From positions 1 to 64,000 of the forward strand of contig NC_010162.1 in the NCBI RefSeq assembly GCF_000067165.1: a stretch of 64,000 nt of DNA. The letters run 5' to 3'. How positions within the stretch are numbered: position 1 is the stretch's first letter; each line of letters begins with the position of its first letter. The notes under the pieces were generated by a model. That model was given only the letters and a program-made list of their open reading frames with translations, searched no databases and was not told the origin of the DNA. This document shows, in pieces, positions 18,294-27,364 of the stretch. The position numbers and the translations under genes are program-made. The DNA is from Sorangium cellulosum So ce56 (lineage in GTDB: Bacteria > Myxococcota_A > Polyangia > Polyangiales > Polyangiaceae).

Positions 18294-21098
18294 ATGAACG
18301 ACACACACGACAAATGCAGCGGTGCGCCCGCGGACGCCCGCGACGGGACGGCCGCGGGCGATCTGGAGAGCCCGAGCGCTCCTGAGCCACGCGCGCCTTC
18401 CGCTGGCGACGGGCTGGCAGAGAGCGACGGCATGGTCGGGGCCGCGGCCGACGCCGAGGAGGCTCGCCTCGTGCCGCAGGGCAACCCGCTCCGCTGGCGT
18501 GGCGCTGCCGTGTCCGCCGCGGGCGCCCTCCTCACGTTCGTCGTGATGGCGCTCGCGCCTCAGCTGCGCTGGGGTGTCCCGATCGGCGCGCTCGGCGTCG
18601 CCATCGCGGCGATCGGTCTGCTCGATCTGCTCGGCACGTTCGACGATCCCCCCGAGCGCGTCGCCACGCGCGTCGGGATCCGCGACCTCCTCGGCCCGCT
18701 CGCGCTGCTCGGGGGCGGGCTCGTCGCGCTCTTCGTCCTGATCACGCTGAGCGTCGCGGGCTTCTTCTCGCCGAGCCCCCTCTCGTCGGACGGCGCGCCG
18801 ACGCGGCTCTCGCTGGCGGTGCCCGCCGTCGCCGTCCCTGCCGCGTTTCTCACGGCGGTCATCGGCGCGTTCCGGGTCGGCGAGCGCCTCGGCCCCTGCC
18901 GCGTCGACGAGGCGGGAGCTCCGCGCCCCCTCGGCCGGCGGCACGGCTTCTGGCTCGTCGCCGTCGTCACGCTGCTCTACCTGCCCATGCTCGGGAGCCA
19001 CTCGCTCACCGATCCCTGGGAGACGCACTACGGCGAGGTCGCGCGCGAGATCCTGGCCAGGAACGACTGGATCTCGCTCTGGTGGGCGCAGGACGGCTGG
19101 TTCTGGTCGAAGCCGGTGCTCGACTTCTGGATGCAGGCGCTCGCGATGGCCGCGTTCGGCGTCCGCTACCGCTCGGGCGAGATGCTCTCGGCGGCCGCCG
19201 AGGGGCGCGCCCCGTGGCCCGAGTGGGCCGTCAGGCTCCCCGTCTTCGCGCTGACGCTCATCGCCGTCTATCTCCTCTACAAGGCCGTCTCGCGGATCTT
19301 CAGCCGCCGCGCGGGGCTGCTCGCGGGGCTCGTCCTCGCCACGATGCCGCAGTGGTTCCTGGTCTCCCACCAGACCATGACCGACATGCCGTTCGTCGCG
19401 ACGATGGCCGCGGCGATGGCGCTCCTCCTGCTCGGCATCCACACCGACGACGCGGAGGAGGCGCGCGTCTACGAGGTGGATCTCGGCCCGCTCAAGGTGG
19501 GCCTCTCGGCCTATCACCTCGTGCTGGGGGCGATCCTCGCCTGCGCGCTGCCGCAGATCCTCTACCTGCTCTCGCGTCACGTCGAGATCGGCCTCTCGCC
19601 CTTCGGCCTCCACTTCCGCGGCGACGTCTTCAGCTCGGGCTCACCGGGCAACTGCGGCCTGCCCGGCAACGAGGCCTGCCGGTCGGTGCTGCCCGTGCTC
19701 CCCGGCCTTCAGCCCGCGCTGCAGGCGCTCGTCTGGGCGCAGACGCTCGGGATCGTCCTGTACGCCAGCTGGGGCGAGCGGCGCGTCCAGCGGCTCCTCT
19801 TCCTCTCGGCCTGGTTCTTCGCCGCCCTCTCCACGATGGCCAAGGGGCCGGCGGGCTTCGGGCTCCCGGTGCTCTGCGCGCTCGGCTACGTCGTCGTCTC
19901 CCGCCGGTACCGCGACGTGCTCAAGATGGAGATCCCCGTCGGGCTGCTCGTGCTCGCGTGCGTCGCGTTGCCCTGGTTCGTCGCGATGTACGCGCGTCAC
20001 GGCCAGCCGTTCACCGACAGGCTCCTGTTCCACGACATGTTCAAGCGCGCCTTCACCCACGTCCACGACACGAACGAGGGCGACGACGTGAGCTTCCGCT
20101 ATTACGTGTGGCAGCTCGGCTACGCGATGTTCCCGTGGACGGGGCTCGTGCCCGCGTCGCTCGTGTGGTGGCTCAGGCGGCGCGAGGGGGCGGCGCCGGG
20201 GGAGCGCGGCTCGGCCGACGTCCGCCAGGGCGACGCCTCGGTGTTCCTGGCGATGTGGTTCCTCTTCGGCTTCGCGCTGTTCTCGCTGATGCTGACGAAG
20301 TTCCATCACTACATCCTGCCGGCCGTCCCGCCGGCGGCGATGCTCACGGGGATCCTGCTCGACGACATGCTGCGCCTCGATGGCCGCGCGGGAGGGCTCG
20401 CGCGCCGCTCGATCGGCGCCTCCTCGCCGGCGCGGTCCGCCGCGGTCGCCAGCTATGAGCGCGCGATGCTCGGCGCCGTCGCGCTCGGCGCTGCGCTCCT
20501 CGTGTTCCTCGTCGGGCGCGATCTCGCGATGGTGCGCGAGGGACAGCCGAGCCAGGCCAGGCTGCTGCACCTGTTCACGTACAATTACAAGCGCCCCTGG
20601 CCGCAGTCGCTCGACTTCTCCGCGGCCCTGTGGGCCTTCACCGCCGCCGCGGCTGCCCTGTGCTTGCTGCTGATGGTCGCGCGCTGGCGACGCCACGTCG
20701 TCTACGCGCTCCTGTCGCTCGCCGTCGTGTTCACGGCGTGGGGCATCGACGTGTACTTCGTGCGGACGTCGCCTCACTGGGGGCAACGCGAGACGTTGCT
20801 CGCCTACGTGCGCGCGAATCAGCAGATCCCGGGGCCGCTCGTCGCTTACCAGCTGAACTGGAAGGGCGAGAACTTCTATGCCGGCAACCGGCTGGCGGCC
20901 TTCGTGTCGAGCGGAAAGAAGTTCCAGGATTACATCAACGAGCAGAAGAAGAAGGGCGTGAAGACCTTCTACTTCGTCACCGAGCACGGACGCACGGGCT
21001 CCTTGTCGAACGAGCTCGGCAGCCCTCGCATCTTCGAGAAGCTCACTTCCATCGAGCTCAACAACAAGTTCCTCGTGGTGCGAGCGACGTTCGAGTGA
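18294..21098 (+). CDS. ArnT/PMT-like membrane glycosyltransferase
   Basis: 934 residues with many transmembrane segments. Typical of GT-C enzymes of the PMT/ArnT family: the first long loop has the acidic pair in SLTDPWETHYGEVAREIL, followed by WFWSKPVLDFW, and SHQTMTDMPFVATM in the next loop region. The C-terminus is a soluble part ending in YFVTEHGR and FLVVRATFE. Such enzymes move a sugar from a polyprenyl-phosphate donor to lipid A or protein. The acceptor here is unknown. About 75 polar residues precede the first hydrophobic segment, which is unusual. The start is taken at the ATG 18294; a GTG lies 15 bases earlier. Confidence 0.85.
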   Translation: MNDTHDKCSGAPADARDGTAAGDLESPSAPEPRAPSAGDGLAESDGMVGAAADAEEARLVPQGNPLRWRGAAVSAAGALLTFVVMALAPQLRWGVPIGALGVAIAAIGLLDLLGTFDDPPERVATRVGIRDLLGPLALLGGGLVALFVLITLSVAGFFSPSPLSSDGAPTRLSLAVPAVAVPAAFLTAVIGAFRVGERLGPCRVDEAGAPRPLGRRHGFWLVAVVTLLYLPMLGSHSLTDPWETHYGEVAREILARNDWISLWWAQDGWFWSKPVLDFWMQALAMAAFGVRYRSGEMLSAAAEGRAPWPEWAVRLPVFALTLIAVYLLYKAVSRIFSRRAGLLAGLVLATMPQWFLVSHQTMTDMPFVATMAAAMALLLLGIHTDDAEEARVYEVDLGPLKVGLSAYHLVLGAILACALPQILYLLSRHVEIGLSPFGLHFRGDVFSSGSPGNCGLPGNEACRSVLPVLPGLQPALQALVWAQTLGIVLYASWGERRVQRLLFLSAWFFAALSTMAKGPAGFGLPVLCALGYVVVSRRYRDVLKMEIPVGLLVLACVALPWFVAMYARHGQPFTDRLLFHDMFKRAFTHVHDTNEGDDVSFRYYVWQLGYAMFPWTGLVPASLVWWLRRREGAAPGERGSADVRQGDASVFLAMWFLFGFALFSLMLTKFHHYILPAVPPAAMLTGILLDDMLRLDGRAGGLARRSIGASSPARSAAVASYERAMLGAVALGAALLVFLVGRDLAMVREGQPSQARLLHLFTYNYKRPWPQSLDFSAALWAFTAAAAALCLLLMVARWRRHVVYALLSLAVVFTAWGIDVYFVRTSPHWGQRETLLAYVRANQQIPGPLVAYQLNWKGENFYAGNRLAAFVSSGKKFQDYINEQKKKGVKTFYFVTEHGRTGSLSNELGSPRIFEKLTSIELNNKFLVVRATFE

Positions 21099-21432
21099 GC
21101 CGAACGGCCCCGGAGCGCGCTCATCTCACCAGCGCTGTCCGGCTGTGACGCTGTACGCCTGCTCCGGCCCGGGGAAGGCCGCTGTCGATGTCCGACGGTC
21201 ATGCTGAGTCAGGAGTGTCCTTGCATCTCTGTCGCCGTGGCGGCGCAGCAGCGCAAGGGGACTCCCGCTGGGACGCCCTAAGTACCTGAATCGACTTGAA
21301 GAAGTCGCAGGCACGCGCCCTGCTCTCCCCTCGAATCGAGCGTCGCGGCGGAGACCTTCCCCCCCCCAGGTCCGCTGCGACGCTCTCTTTATTTCCGCAG
21401 CTGCCCCGGCCGCCGCACATCGTGCGACCAGC
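21099..21432. other. Intergenic stretch with a possible outer-membrane gene remnant
   Basis: 334 bases between convergent genes. On the minus strand a short frame ends at 21126 and its last residues read AYSVTAGQRW, the alternating pattern with terminal aromatic seen at the C-terminus of outer-membrane barrels. Nothing upstream in that frame supports a full gene. A short hairpin, CGACTT-GAAG-AAGTCG, lies near 21291-21306. I see no other gene here. Confidence 0.3.
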
Positions 21433-23130
21433 TCATTCGCTCCCGGCGCCCTCAGGGGCAGCTTGCAATGCAGTGAAATGTCGATCCAGCGCGTCCAGGA
21501 GACCTGCTGTGGTGCTCACCTCGGCGGTCACGCCGATCCGGAGCCCCCGCTTCTCGGCGGTCGCGGTCGTGATCGGCCCGATGCTCGCGAGGAGCACGCG
21601 CTCGAGGCGCGCTGCGGCGCCCTCGCCGAGGAGATCGCAGAGGCTGTCGACGGTGCTGCTCGAGGTGAGCAGCACGACGTCGATCGCGCCCGCCGAGAGC
21701 GCCCGGAGCAGCTCTTCGCGGCGGCCGGCCGACGCAGGGCGGGTCTCGTAGACAGGCACGACATCGACCTCGCAACCGGCGGCGCGGAGGCGCTCGGGGA
21801 GCACCTCGCGGGCGACCAGCGCGCGCGCGAGGAGCACGCGGACTCGAGGGGACGCGGCCCGGCGTCCGGCCAGCGCGGGGTCGGCGAGGATGGCCTCCGC
21901 GAGCTCCTCGCCGCGGAATTCCCGCGGGACGATGTCGGCGCGGACGCCGCGCGCGGCGAGCGCGGCGGCGGTCCCGACGCCGATCGCGGCGAGGCGCGCA
22001 GGGCCGAAGGCGCGCGCGTCCAGGCCGAGCCGATCCATCTCCTTGAAGAAGCAGGCCACCCCGTTCTCGCTCGTGAAGACGACGGCGTGGTAACCGGAGA
22101 GGCCGCGGACAGCCTCGGTGACGCGCGCGGGGTCGGGGGGCGGGTGGATGTCGATGGTCGGGAGCTCCACCGCCTCGCCGCCGCGGAGGCGCACGAGCCT
22201 CGACGTCGAGCGCGCCTGGTGGCGCGGCCGGGTCACGAGCACGCGCTTGCCGAAGAGCGGCTTCCGATCGAACCAGCGGAGCGTGTCGCGCAGGCCGGTG
22301 ACGGCGCCGACGACGATGACCGCGGGGCTCTCGATCCCTGCCTCCTTCACGCGGCGATGCAGGTCGTCGAGGCGGCTGGAGACGACGCGCTGGTCGGCCC
22401 GCGTCCCCCACTGGATCGCCGCCGCCGGCGTGGCGGGATCGCGGCGCCCCGGCCCCATCAGCCCCGCGATTACCGCGTCGAGGGCCTGCATGCCCATCAG
22501 GACGCAGATGGTCCCGCGGACGGAGGCGAGCTCGCTCCAGTCGAAGGATCTGCCGGCCCGGGTGACGCCGCTGACGATCATCACGCTGGAGGCGATGTGC
22601 CGGTGCGTCAGCGAGATGCCGGCGTAGGCCGTCGCGCCGAGCGGAGAGCAGACGCCTGGCACCACCTCGAACGGCACCCCGGCCCGCGCGAGCGCCTCCG
22701 CCTCCTCCGAGCCACGCCCGAAGAGGAACGGATCGCCGCCCTTCAAGCGAACGACGCTGCGGCCCGCGAGGCCGAGCGCGACGAGCTCCGCGTCGATCTC
22801 CGCCTGCTTCGCGTCCTTCACCACCCGATCGCCGCCGCGCTTGCCGACCGAGCGCACGTCGGCGCCCTCCCGCACGCGGTCGAGCAGCGCGGGGTGGACG
22901 AGCTCGTCGTGCAGGACGACGTCGGCCGTGGCGAGGAGCTCTGCGCCGCGCAACGTGAGGAGCCCCGGATCCCCCGGGCCGGCGCCGACCAGGTACACGA
23001 TGCCTGGCCTGGCCGCGCCCGGCGCTCCGTCGTTCATTGCCCCCGCGGCCGCCGCGCCGGGGCCCTCCTCGGAAGGATCGTTACGCCTCGGAAACACAGT
23101 CAAACTCCCGTCATTCTCTCGTTCATGCAT
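21433..23130 (-). CDS. cobA-hemD: Fused uroporphyrinogen-III C-methyltransferase / uroporphyrinogen-III synthase
   Basis: 565 residues joining two consecutive tetrapyrrole enzymes. About residues 42-295 are SUMT (CobA): VYLVGAGPGDPGLLTLRGAE, the VVRLKGGDPFLFGRG SAM-binding motif and GVCSPLGATAYAGI. About 300-560 are HemD: KRVLVTRPRHQARSTSRLVRLRGGEAVELPTI and the VVFTSENGV and VLLTSSSTVDSL patterns. HemD closes hydroxymethylbilane to uroporphyrinogen III, and CobA then makes precorrin-2 for sirohaem or cobalamin. The ATG at 23130 gives a 31-residue low-complexity lead; the ATG at 23037 starts just before the SUMT fold and is the alternative. hemB lies 0.7 kb away on the other strand. Confidence 0.93.
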   Translation of the reverse strand: MHERENDGSLTVFPRRNDPSEEGPGAAAAGAMNDGAPGAARPGIVYLVGAGPGDPGLLTLRGAELLATADVVLHDELVHPALLDRVREGADVRSVGKRGGDRVVKDAKQAEIDAELVALGLAGRSVVRLKGGDPFLFGRGSEEAEALARAGVPFEVVPGVCSPLGATAYAGISLTHRHIASSVMIVSGVTRAGRSFDWSELASVRGTICVLMGMQALDAVIAGLMGPGRRDPATPAAAIQWGTRADQRVVSSRLDDLHRRVKEAGIESPAVIVVGAVTGLRDTLRWFDRKPLFGKRVLVTRPRHQARSTSRLVRLRGGEAVELPTIDIHPPPDPARVTEAVRGLSGYHAVVFTSENGVACFFKEMDRLGLDARAFGPARLAAIGVGTAAALAARGVRADIVPREFRGEELAEAILADPALAGRRAASPRVRVLLARALVAREVLPERLRAAGCEVDVVPVYETRPASAGRREELLRALSAGAIDVVLLTSSSTVDSLCDLLGEGAAARLERVLLASIGPITTATAEKRGLRIGVTAEVSTTAGLLDALDRHFTALQAAPEGAGSE

Positions 23131-23167
23131 GGCAGACGTTGATTGTCATAGCGATTCTGCGGTGATG

Positions 23168-23195
23168 TTGACCCGGTGCGTTATGGGATTAGAAT
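23168..23195 (+). promoter_or_regulatory. Candidate sigma-70-type promoter for the GYF-like gene
   Basis: TTGACC (23168-23173) and TAGAAT (23190-23195) are 16 bases apart, a close match to consensus in an otherwise GC-rich genome. The downstream ATG is at 23241, leaving a leader of about 39 bases. The same 110-base gap must also hold the start signals of the divergent CobA-HemD gene. Confidence 0.5.
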
Positions 23196-23240
23196 CGCAT
23201 CCGGTCGATTCAACGTCCGGCAGTTTCTGGAGTCCATTCG

Positions 23241-23606
23241 ATGAGATCGGTGAAACTGGTCGAAGAGCTGCTGAGCTCGGAGCGCGGCTTTCCGGACCGA
23301 TGGTATGTCACCAACGGGGAGCGCTCGGTCGGGCCGGTCAGGCTCGAACAGCTCGCGCGCGGCATCGAGAGCGGAGTGGTCCCCCTCGATAGCTTCGTCC
23401 GCAATGAGGCATGGACCGTGTGGTGCCCGCTGTCCGACATTGCGACGGTCACGGTCGCCGCCACGGCGACGCCGGCGGAGGGCTCGGCAGCGGATGACGA
23501 CGACGACACGCTTCCCCTGTCGTCCCAGCAGACGCCCCAGCCGAGGACGCCGCGCCCCGGCCCGGCGGCGCGCTCGGCCGCGCGCTCTGGAGCGGCTCAC
23601 CGCTGA
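23241..23606 (+). CDS. Small protein with GYF_2-like domain
   Basis: 121 residues. Positions about 20-68 fit the GYF_2/DUF4339 pattern: WYVTNGERSVGPVRLEQLARGI, then VPLDSFVRNEAWTVWCPL, with the W, G-P-V and W-x-P-L anchor residues. The rest is an acidic patch (DDDDD) and a Ser/Pro/Arg-rich tail that is probably disordered. GYF-like domains bind proline-rich peptides, so a scaffold role is possible. It stands between the CobA-HemD gene (divergent) and hemB (same strand, 228 bases on), but nothing links it to tetrapyrrole synthesis by function. A promoter candidate lies 45 bases upstream. Confidence 0.7.
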   Translation: MRSVKLVEELLSSERGFPDRWYVTNGERSVGPVRLEQLARGIESGVVPLDSFVRNEAWTVWCPLSDIATVTVAATATPAEGSAADDDDDTLPLSSQQTPQPRTPRPGPAARSAARSGAAHR

Positions 23607-23834
23607 GCGATGGCTGCGCGCGCGGACCGCGCCCGGCGCGAGCTGCGCGCGCGGCGGGGCGAGCGCGGCCGGAAAACGGGAAGTGGAGGGCCGTTCTCAT
23701 GCTGGCGGTTTCGGGCGAACGCTGCGAACACTGCGAACACTAACCGATTCGCCGCGCCCAGGCGATCCACGGATCGCGCGCTCCTCTGGACCGGAGCGGC
23801 TCACGCGGGCGCAGGGCTGCTATGCTCCGCCGCC

Positions 23835-24818
23835 GTGTTCCCCACGAAGAGACCGCGCCGGCTCCGTCGTTCGCCCGCCCTCCGCGCCCTGGTGCGCGAG
23901 ACAACCCTCCATCCGGGAGATTTCATCCTCCCCCTCTTCTTCAACGAGGCGCTCGACGCGCCTCGGCCGGTCGGGACGATGCCGGGCGTCTCGCAGCTGC
24001 CCGTGAGCGCCGCGGCAGCGCAGGCGCGGCTCTGCAAGGAGCTCGGCATCGGCGGGACGATCCTGTTCGGGCTCCCGCGCACCAAGGATGCGTCGGGCAC
24101 GAGCGCTTACGACCCGGACGGGCCCGTGCCGCGCGCCGTGAAGGCGATGAAGGAGGCCGTGCCGGAGCTGCTCGTGATCACCGACGTGTGCGTGGACGAG
24201 TACACCGATCACGGCCACTGCGGCCTGCTCCGGCAGGACGCGTCCGGGGCGGTGGACGTCGACAACGACGCGACGCTGGAGGTGCTCGCGCGGGCGGCGG
24301 TGGTCCACGCCAGGGCGGGGGCCGACGTGGTCGCGCCGAGCGACATGATGGACGGCCGGGTCGCCGCGATCCGGCGCGCCCTCGACGCCGAGTCGCTGAC
24401 GGGGACGGCGATCCTCTCCTACGCCGTGAAGTACGCGTCCGGCTTTTACGGGCCGTTCCGCGAGGCGGCCGACTGCGCGCCCAAGTTCGGCGACCGGGCG
24501 GGCTACCAGATGGACCCCGGGAACGCCCGCGAAGGCCTGCGCGAGGCGGCGCTCGACGAGGAAGAGGGGGCCGACATGCTCATGGTCAAGCCCGCGCTCG
24601 CGTACCTCGACGTCATCGCGCGCGTGCGCGAGGTGACGACGCTGCCGCTCGGCGCGTACAACGTCAGCGGCGAGTACGCGATGATCAAGGCGGCCGCGGA
24701 GCGCGGAATGATCGACGAGAAGCGCGCCGTTCTCGAGCTGCTGACGTCGATCCGGCGCGCCGGGGCGGACTTCATCCTCACCTACCACGCGCTCGACGCC
24801 GCGCGCTGGCTCGGCTGA
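23835..24818 (+). CDS. hemB: Delta-aminolevulinic acid dehydratase (porphobilinogen synthase)
   Basis: 327 residues from the GTG at 23835, the standard length; a longer frame upstream has no HemB homology. It condenses two 5-aminolevulinate molecules to porphobilinogen. Active-site lysines are K199 (YAVKYASGFYGPFR) and K252 (MLMVKPALAYLD). The metal loop reads C119-V-D121-E-Y-T with H126-G-H-C129, so one of the three zinc cysteines is Asp, an intermediate between zinc and magnesium types. A 9-base direct repeat, CTGCGAACA twice at 23722-23739, lies about 100 bases upstream. The next gene starts 3 bases after the stop. Confidence 0.97.
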   Translation: MFPTKRPRRLRRSPALRALVRETTLHPGDFILPLFFNEALDAPRPVGTMPGVSQLPVSAAAAQARLCKELGIGGTILFGLPRTKDASGTSAYDPDGPVPRAVKAMKEAVPELLVITDVCVDEYTDHGHCGLLRQDASGAVDVDNDATLEVLARAAVVHARAGADVVAPSDMMDGRVAAIRRALDAESLTGTAILSYAVKYASGFYGPFREAADCAPKFGDRAGYQMDPGNAREGLREAALDEEEGADMLMVKPALAYLDVIARVREVTTLPLGAYNVSGEYAMIKAAAERGMIDEKRAVLELLTSIRRAGADFILTYHALDAARWLG

Positions 24819-24821
24819 GCG

Positions 24822-25397
24822 ATGCGGAGCCAGGGCGCAGGCGGGAGCGCCGCGCAGCGCTTGAGGTGGGCCGCCGCCTGGGCGGCGTGCGCGTCGGCGG
24901 CGTTCGCGGCGGGGTGCTCGCCGAACAGGTGCGACCGGTCCGAGGAAGCGAACCCGCCGATCGAGTTCGTCGAGGCCACACCGGAGGGGGGCATCTACGA
25001 GACCTCGGCGCCGGACGGGGAGCTCCTCTACTTCCCGGGCGGCATGCGGTACGCGCTCAAGCATCACCTCGGCGCGCGCCCGCGGTGGTGGCAGCTGTAC
25101 CTGTCGTTCGAGCGCGACGGGACGAAGAGCGGCGGGACGCTGGCGCAGGCGGCTGGCAACCAGGCCGAGGTGCCCTGCGTGGACGACCAGCACCTGATCG
25201 TCGTCAACGGCAGCTGCTCCGAGTACTGGCTGCGGGTGGTCGCCGGGGGCGCGATCGGCGCTGATGACGGCGCGACCGGCGCCGCGGGAGGCGGGGCCGG
25301 CGCCGACGGCGATGAGATGGGAGCCGCCGGGGGCACCGTCGTCGGCAGGTGCTTCGGCGACGGCGCCGATCCCGGCGGAGGGAGCGCGGAGCCCTAG
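24822..25397 (+). CDS. Putative lipoprotein of unknown function
   Basis: 191 residues. A basic N-terminus, Ala-rich hydrophobic stretch and FAAGC give a lipoprotein signal with Cys near 32. The mature part (about 45-140) has YFPGGMRYALKHHLGARPRWWQLYLSFE and four cysteines; I do not recognise it. The tail is Gly/Ala/Asp-rich low complexity. It begins three bases after hemB and is likely cotranscribed, though no functional link is evident. Confidence 0.65.
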   Translation: MRSQGAGGSAAQRLRWAAAWAACASAAFAAGCSPNRCDRSEEANPPIEFVEATPEGGIYETSAPDGELLYFPGGMRYALKHHLGARPRWWQLYLSFERDGTKSGGTLAQAAGNQAEVPCVDDQHLIVVNGSCSEYWLRVVAGGAIGADDGATGAAGGGAGADGDEMGAAGGTVVGRCFGDGADPGGGSAEP

Positions 25398-25408
25398 GGC
25401 CCGCGCTC

Positions 25409-27364
25409 CTAGGCGTGCGCCGCCGCCTGCCGGGCGAACTGCAGCCGGTAGAGCTTGCTGTAGACGCCGCCCGCGGCGAGCAGGTCCTCGTGCGTGCCCT
25501 GCTCGACGACGCAGCCCTTGTGGAAGACGACGATGCGATCGACGGCGCGGATCGTCGAGAGGCGGTGCGCGATGATCAACGCGGTGCGCCCCTCCATGGC
25601 TCCCTCGAGGGCGCGCTGGAGGCGCGCCTCGGTGTCGCTGTCGACGTTGGCCGTGGCCTCGTCCAGGATGAGGAGCGGCGGGTCGCGGTAGAGGGCCCGG
25701 GCGAAGGCGATCAGCTGGCGCTCGCCAGCGCTGAAGTTGCTGCCGCGCTCGAGCACGGGGGCGTCGAGCCCGCCCTCGCGCCGCTCGAAGAGGTCGAGGG
25801 CGCCGATGCGGTTCAGCGCGTTCACCACCTTGGCCCGATCGGGGATCGCGTCGCCGGCCGCGATGTTGGTGAGCACCGTGCCCGGGAACAGGAACACGTC
25901 CTGAGGGACGACGGCGAACTGGCGGCGCAGCTCGTCGCGAGGGTACGCGCCGACGTCGCGGCCGAAGACCCGCACGACGCCCTCATCGACGTCGTAGAGG
26001 CGGAGCAGCAGCGACGCCACGGTGCTCTTGCCGGCGCCGGTCGCGCCGACCAGCGCGACCTTCTCGCCGCGCCTCGCCGCGATCGACACGTGCCGCAGCA
26101 CGGGCACGCCCGGCTTGTAGCCGAAGCCGACGTTGTCGAGCTCGAACGCGACGCCCTCGTCCGTCGCCTTCGCCACGTCGCCGCCGCTCGTCGCCGCCGC
26201 CGTCGCGTCCTCGTCCTTGTTGTCGAGCAGCTCGAAGACGCGCTCCGCGCCGGCCATCGCGGACTGCAGCAGCGTGTACCGAGCCGAGAGATCGCGGATC
26301 GGGACGAAGAACATGTCGATGTAGGCGACGAAGGCGAACAAGGTCCCGAACGAGATCTCGTCCTTCAGGCTGTTCACGCCGGCGTACCAGAGCACCGCGG
26401 CGATGCAGACGCTCGAGACCATCTCGATGGCGGCGTCGAGCGTCGCGTCGAGCACGATCGAGCGGTTGTTCGCGTTGCGGTACGCCGCGTTGATCTCGTC
26501 GAACTCCTCGGCCGAGCGCTCCTCCCTGGCGTAGGCCTGCACGACGGCCATCCCGGACACCTGCTCGTTGAGGTAGGCGTTCATCCGGGCCGTCTTCGCC
26601 CGCACCTCGCGGAACGCGTCGCGCATCCGCCGCCGCGTCCAGTTGACGCCGAGGGCGACCGGGGGGACCGCCGCGAAGGCGAGCAACGACATGCGCCAGT
26701 CGAGCGACACCATCACCGCGACGATGACGGCGAGCCGGAGGAGATCGCCGAACGCGTTGAGCGCGCCGGACGCGAACATCTCGCCGATCGCGTCCACGTC
26801 GTTCGTCACGCGCGTGACGAGCCGGCCGACGGGCGTGCGATCGAAGAACCCGAGGCGGCGGGTGTGCAAGAAGCCGAAGACGCGCACGCGCAGGTCGGCC
26901 ATCGCGCGCGCGCCGGCGAGCTGCATCAGGTAGAGCTGCGGGAAGGCGAGCGACTGCTCCAGGACCATGACGCCCGTGAGCAGCAGGCCGCAGCGCGTGA
27001 GGTGATCGAGCCCGCCGGGCGTGTCGAAGGCGTCGAGCGCGTCGCGCATGATGAGCGGGCGCAGCAGCGCCAGCAGCGCCGTGACGACGAGCAGCGCGAG
27101 CGACAGCGCGAGGTGCGTGCCCTGCGGGCGCACGAACGGCCACAGCCTCAGCAGCATGCGCGCGTCGTACGCCTCGCCGAGCCGTGACTCCTCGTGGAAC
27201 CGGCTCAGCACGTCCTCCGTGCGGCTCGCCTTCGTCGCCCCGCGGCCCTTGGCCGTCGCCGCCTGCGCCGGCCGCCGCGGGCCCGCGCCCGCCTCGCCCG
27301 CGGCCGAGGCGCCGCCCGATTTCGACCGCATCGTCGCGCTGTCTCCGTGAGCCGGCTGTGTCAC
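25409..27364 (-). CDS. ABC exporter half-transporter, catalytic-site subunit
   Basis: 651 residues: an N-terminal six-helix exporter domain after about 60 polar residues, then a nucleotide-binding domain. Walker A is GATGAGKST, Walker B is LLILDEATANVD with the catalytic Glu569, and the switch His is in IIAHRLS. The signature is FSAGERQ instead of LSGGQ. Its GTG start overlaps the stop of the upstream partner by four bases (GTGA), which signals translational coupling. With that partner it should form a heterodimer of the MdlA/MdlB, TM287/288 kind. The substrate, possibly a lipid or drug, is unknown. Confidence 0.93.
   Translation of the reverse strand: MTQPAHGDSATMRSKSGGASAAGEAGAGPRRPAQAATAKGRGATKASRTEDVLSRFHEESRLGEAYDARMLLRLWPFVRPQGTHLALSLALLVVTALLALLRPLIMRDALDAFDTPGGLDHLTRCGLLLTGVMVLEQSLAFPQLYLMQLAGARAMADLRVRVFGFLHTRRLGFFDRTPVGRLVTRVTNDVDAIGEMFASGALNAFGDLLRLAVIVAVMVSLDWRMSLLAFAAVPPVALGVNWTRRRMRDAFREVRAKTARMNAYLNEQVSGMAVVQAYAREERSAEEFDEINAAYRNANNRSIVLDATLDAAIEMVSSVCIAAVLWYAGVNSLKDEISFGTLFAFVAYIDMFFVPIRDLSARYTLLQSAMAGAERVFELLDNKDEDATAAATSGGDVAKATDEGVAFELDNVGFGYKPGVPVLRHVSIAARRGEKVALVGATGAGKSTVASLLLRLYDVDEGVVRVFGRDVGAYPRDELRRQFAVVPQDVFLFPGTVLTNIAAGDAIPDRAKVVNALNRIGALDLFERREGGLDAPVLERGSNFSAGERQLIAFARALYRDPPLLILDEATANVDSDTEARLQRALEGAMEGRTALIIAHRLSTIRAVDRIVVFHKGCVVEQGTHEDLLAAGGVYSKLYRLQFARQAAAHA

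Noticed and set aside
17550..19613. Minus-strand open frame of 687 codons
   Set aside because: Opposite the receiver and glycosyltransferase genes; Arg/Glu/Asp-rich shadow frame without domains.
23610..23834. N-terminal extension of hemB
   Set aside because: No homology and poor composition; GTG at 23835 gives a standard-length enzyme.
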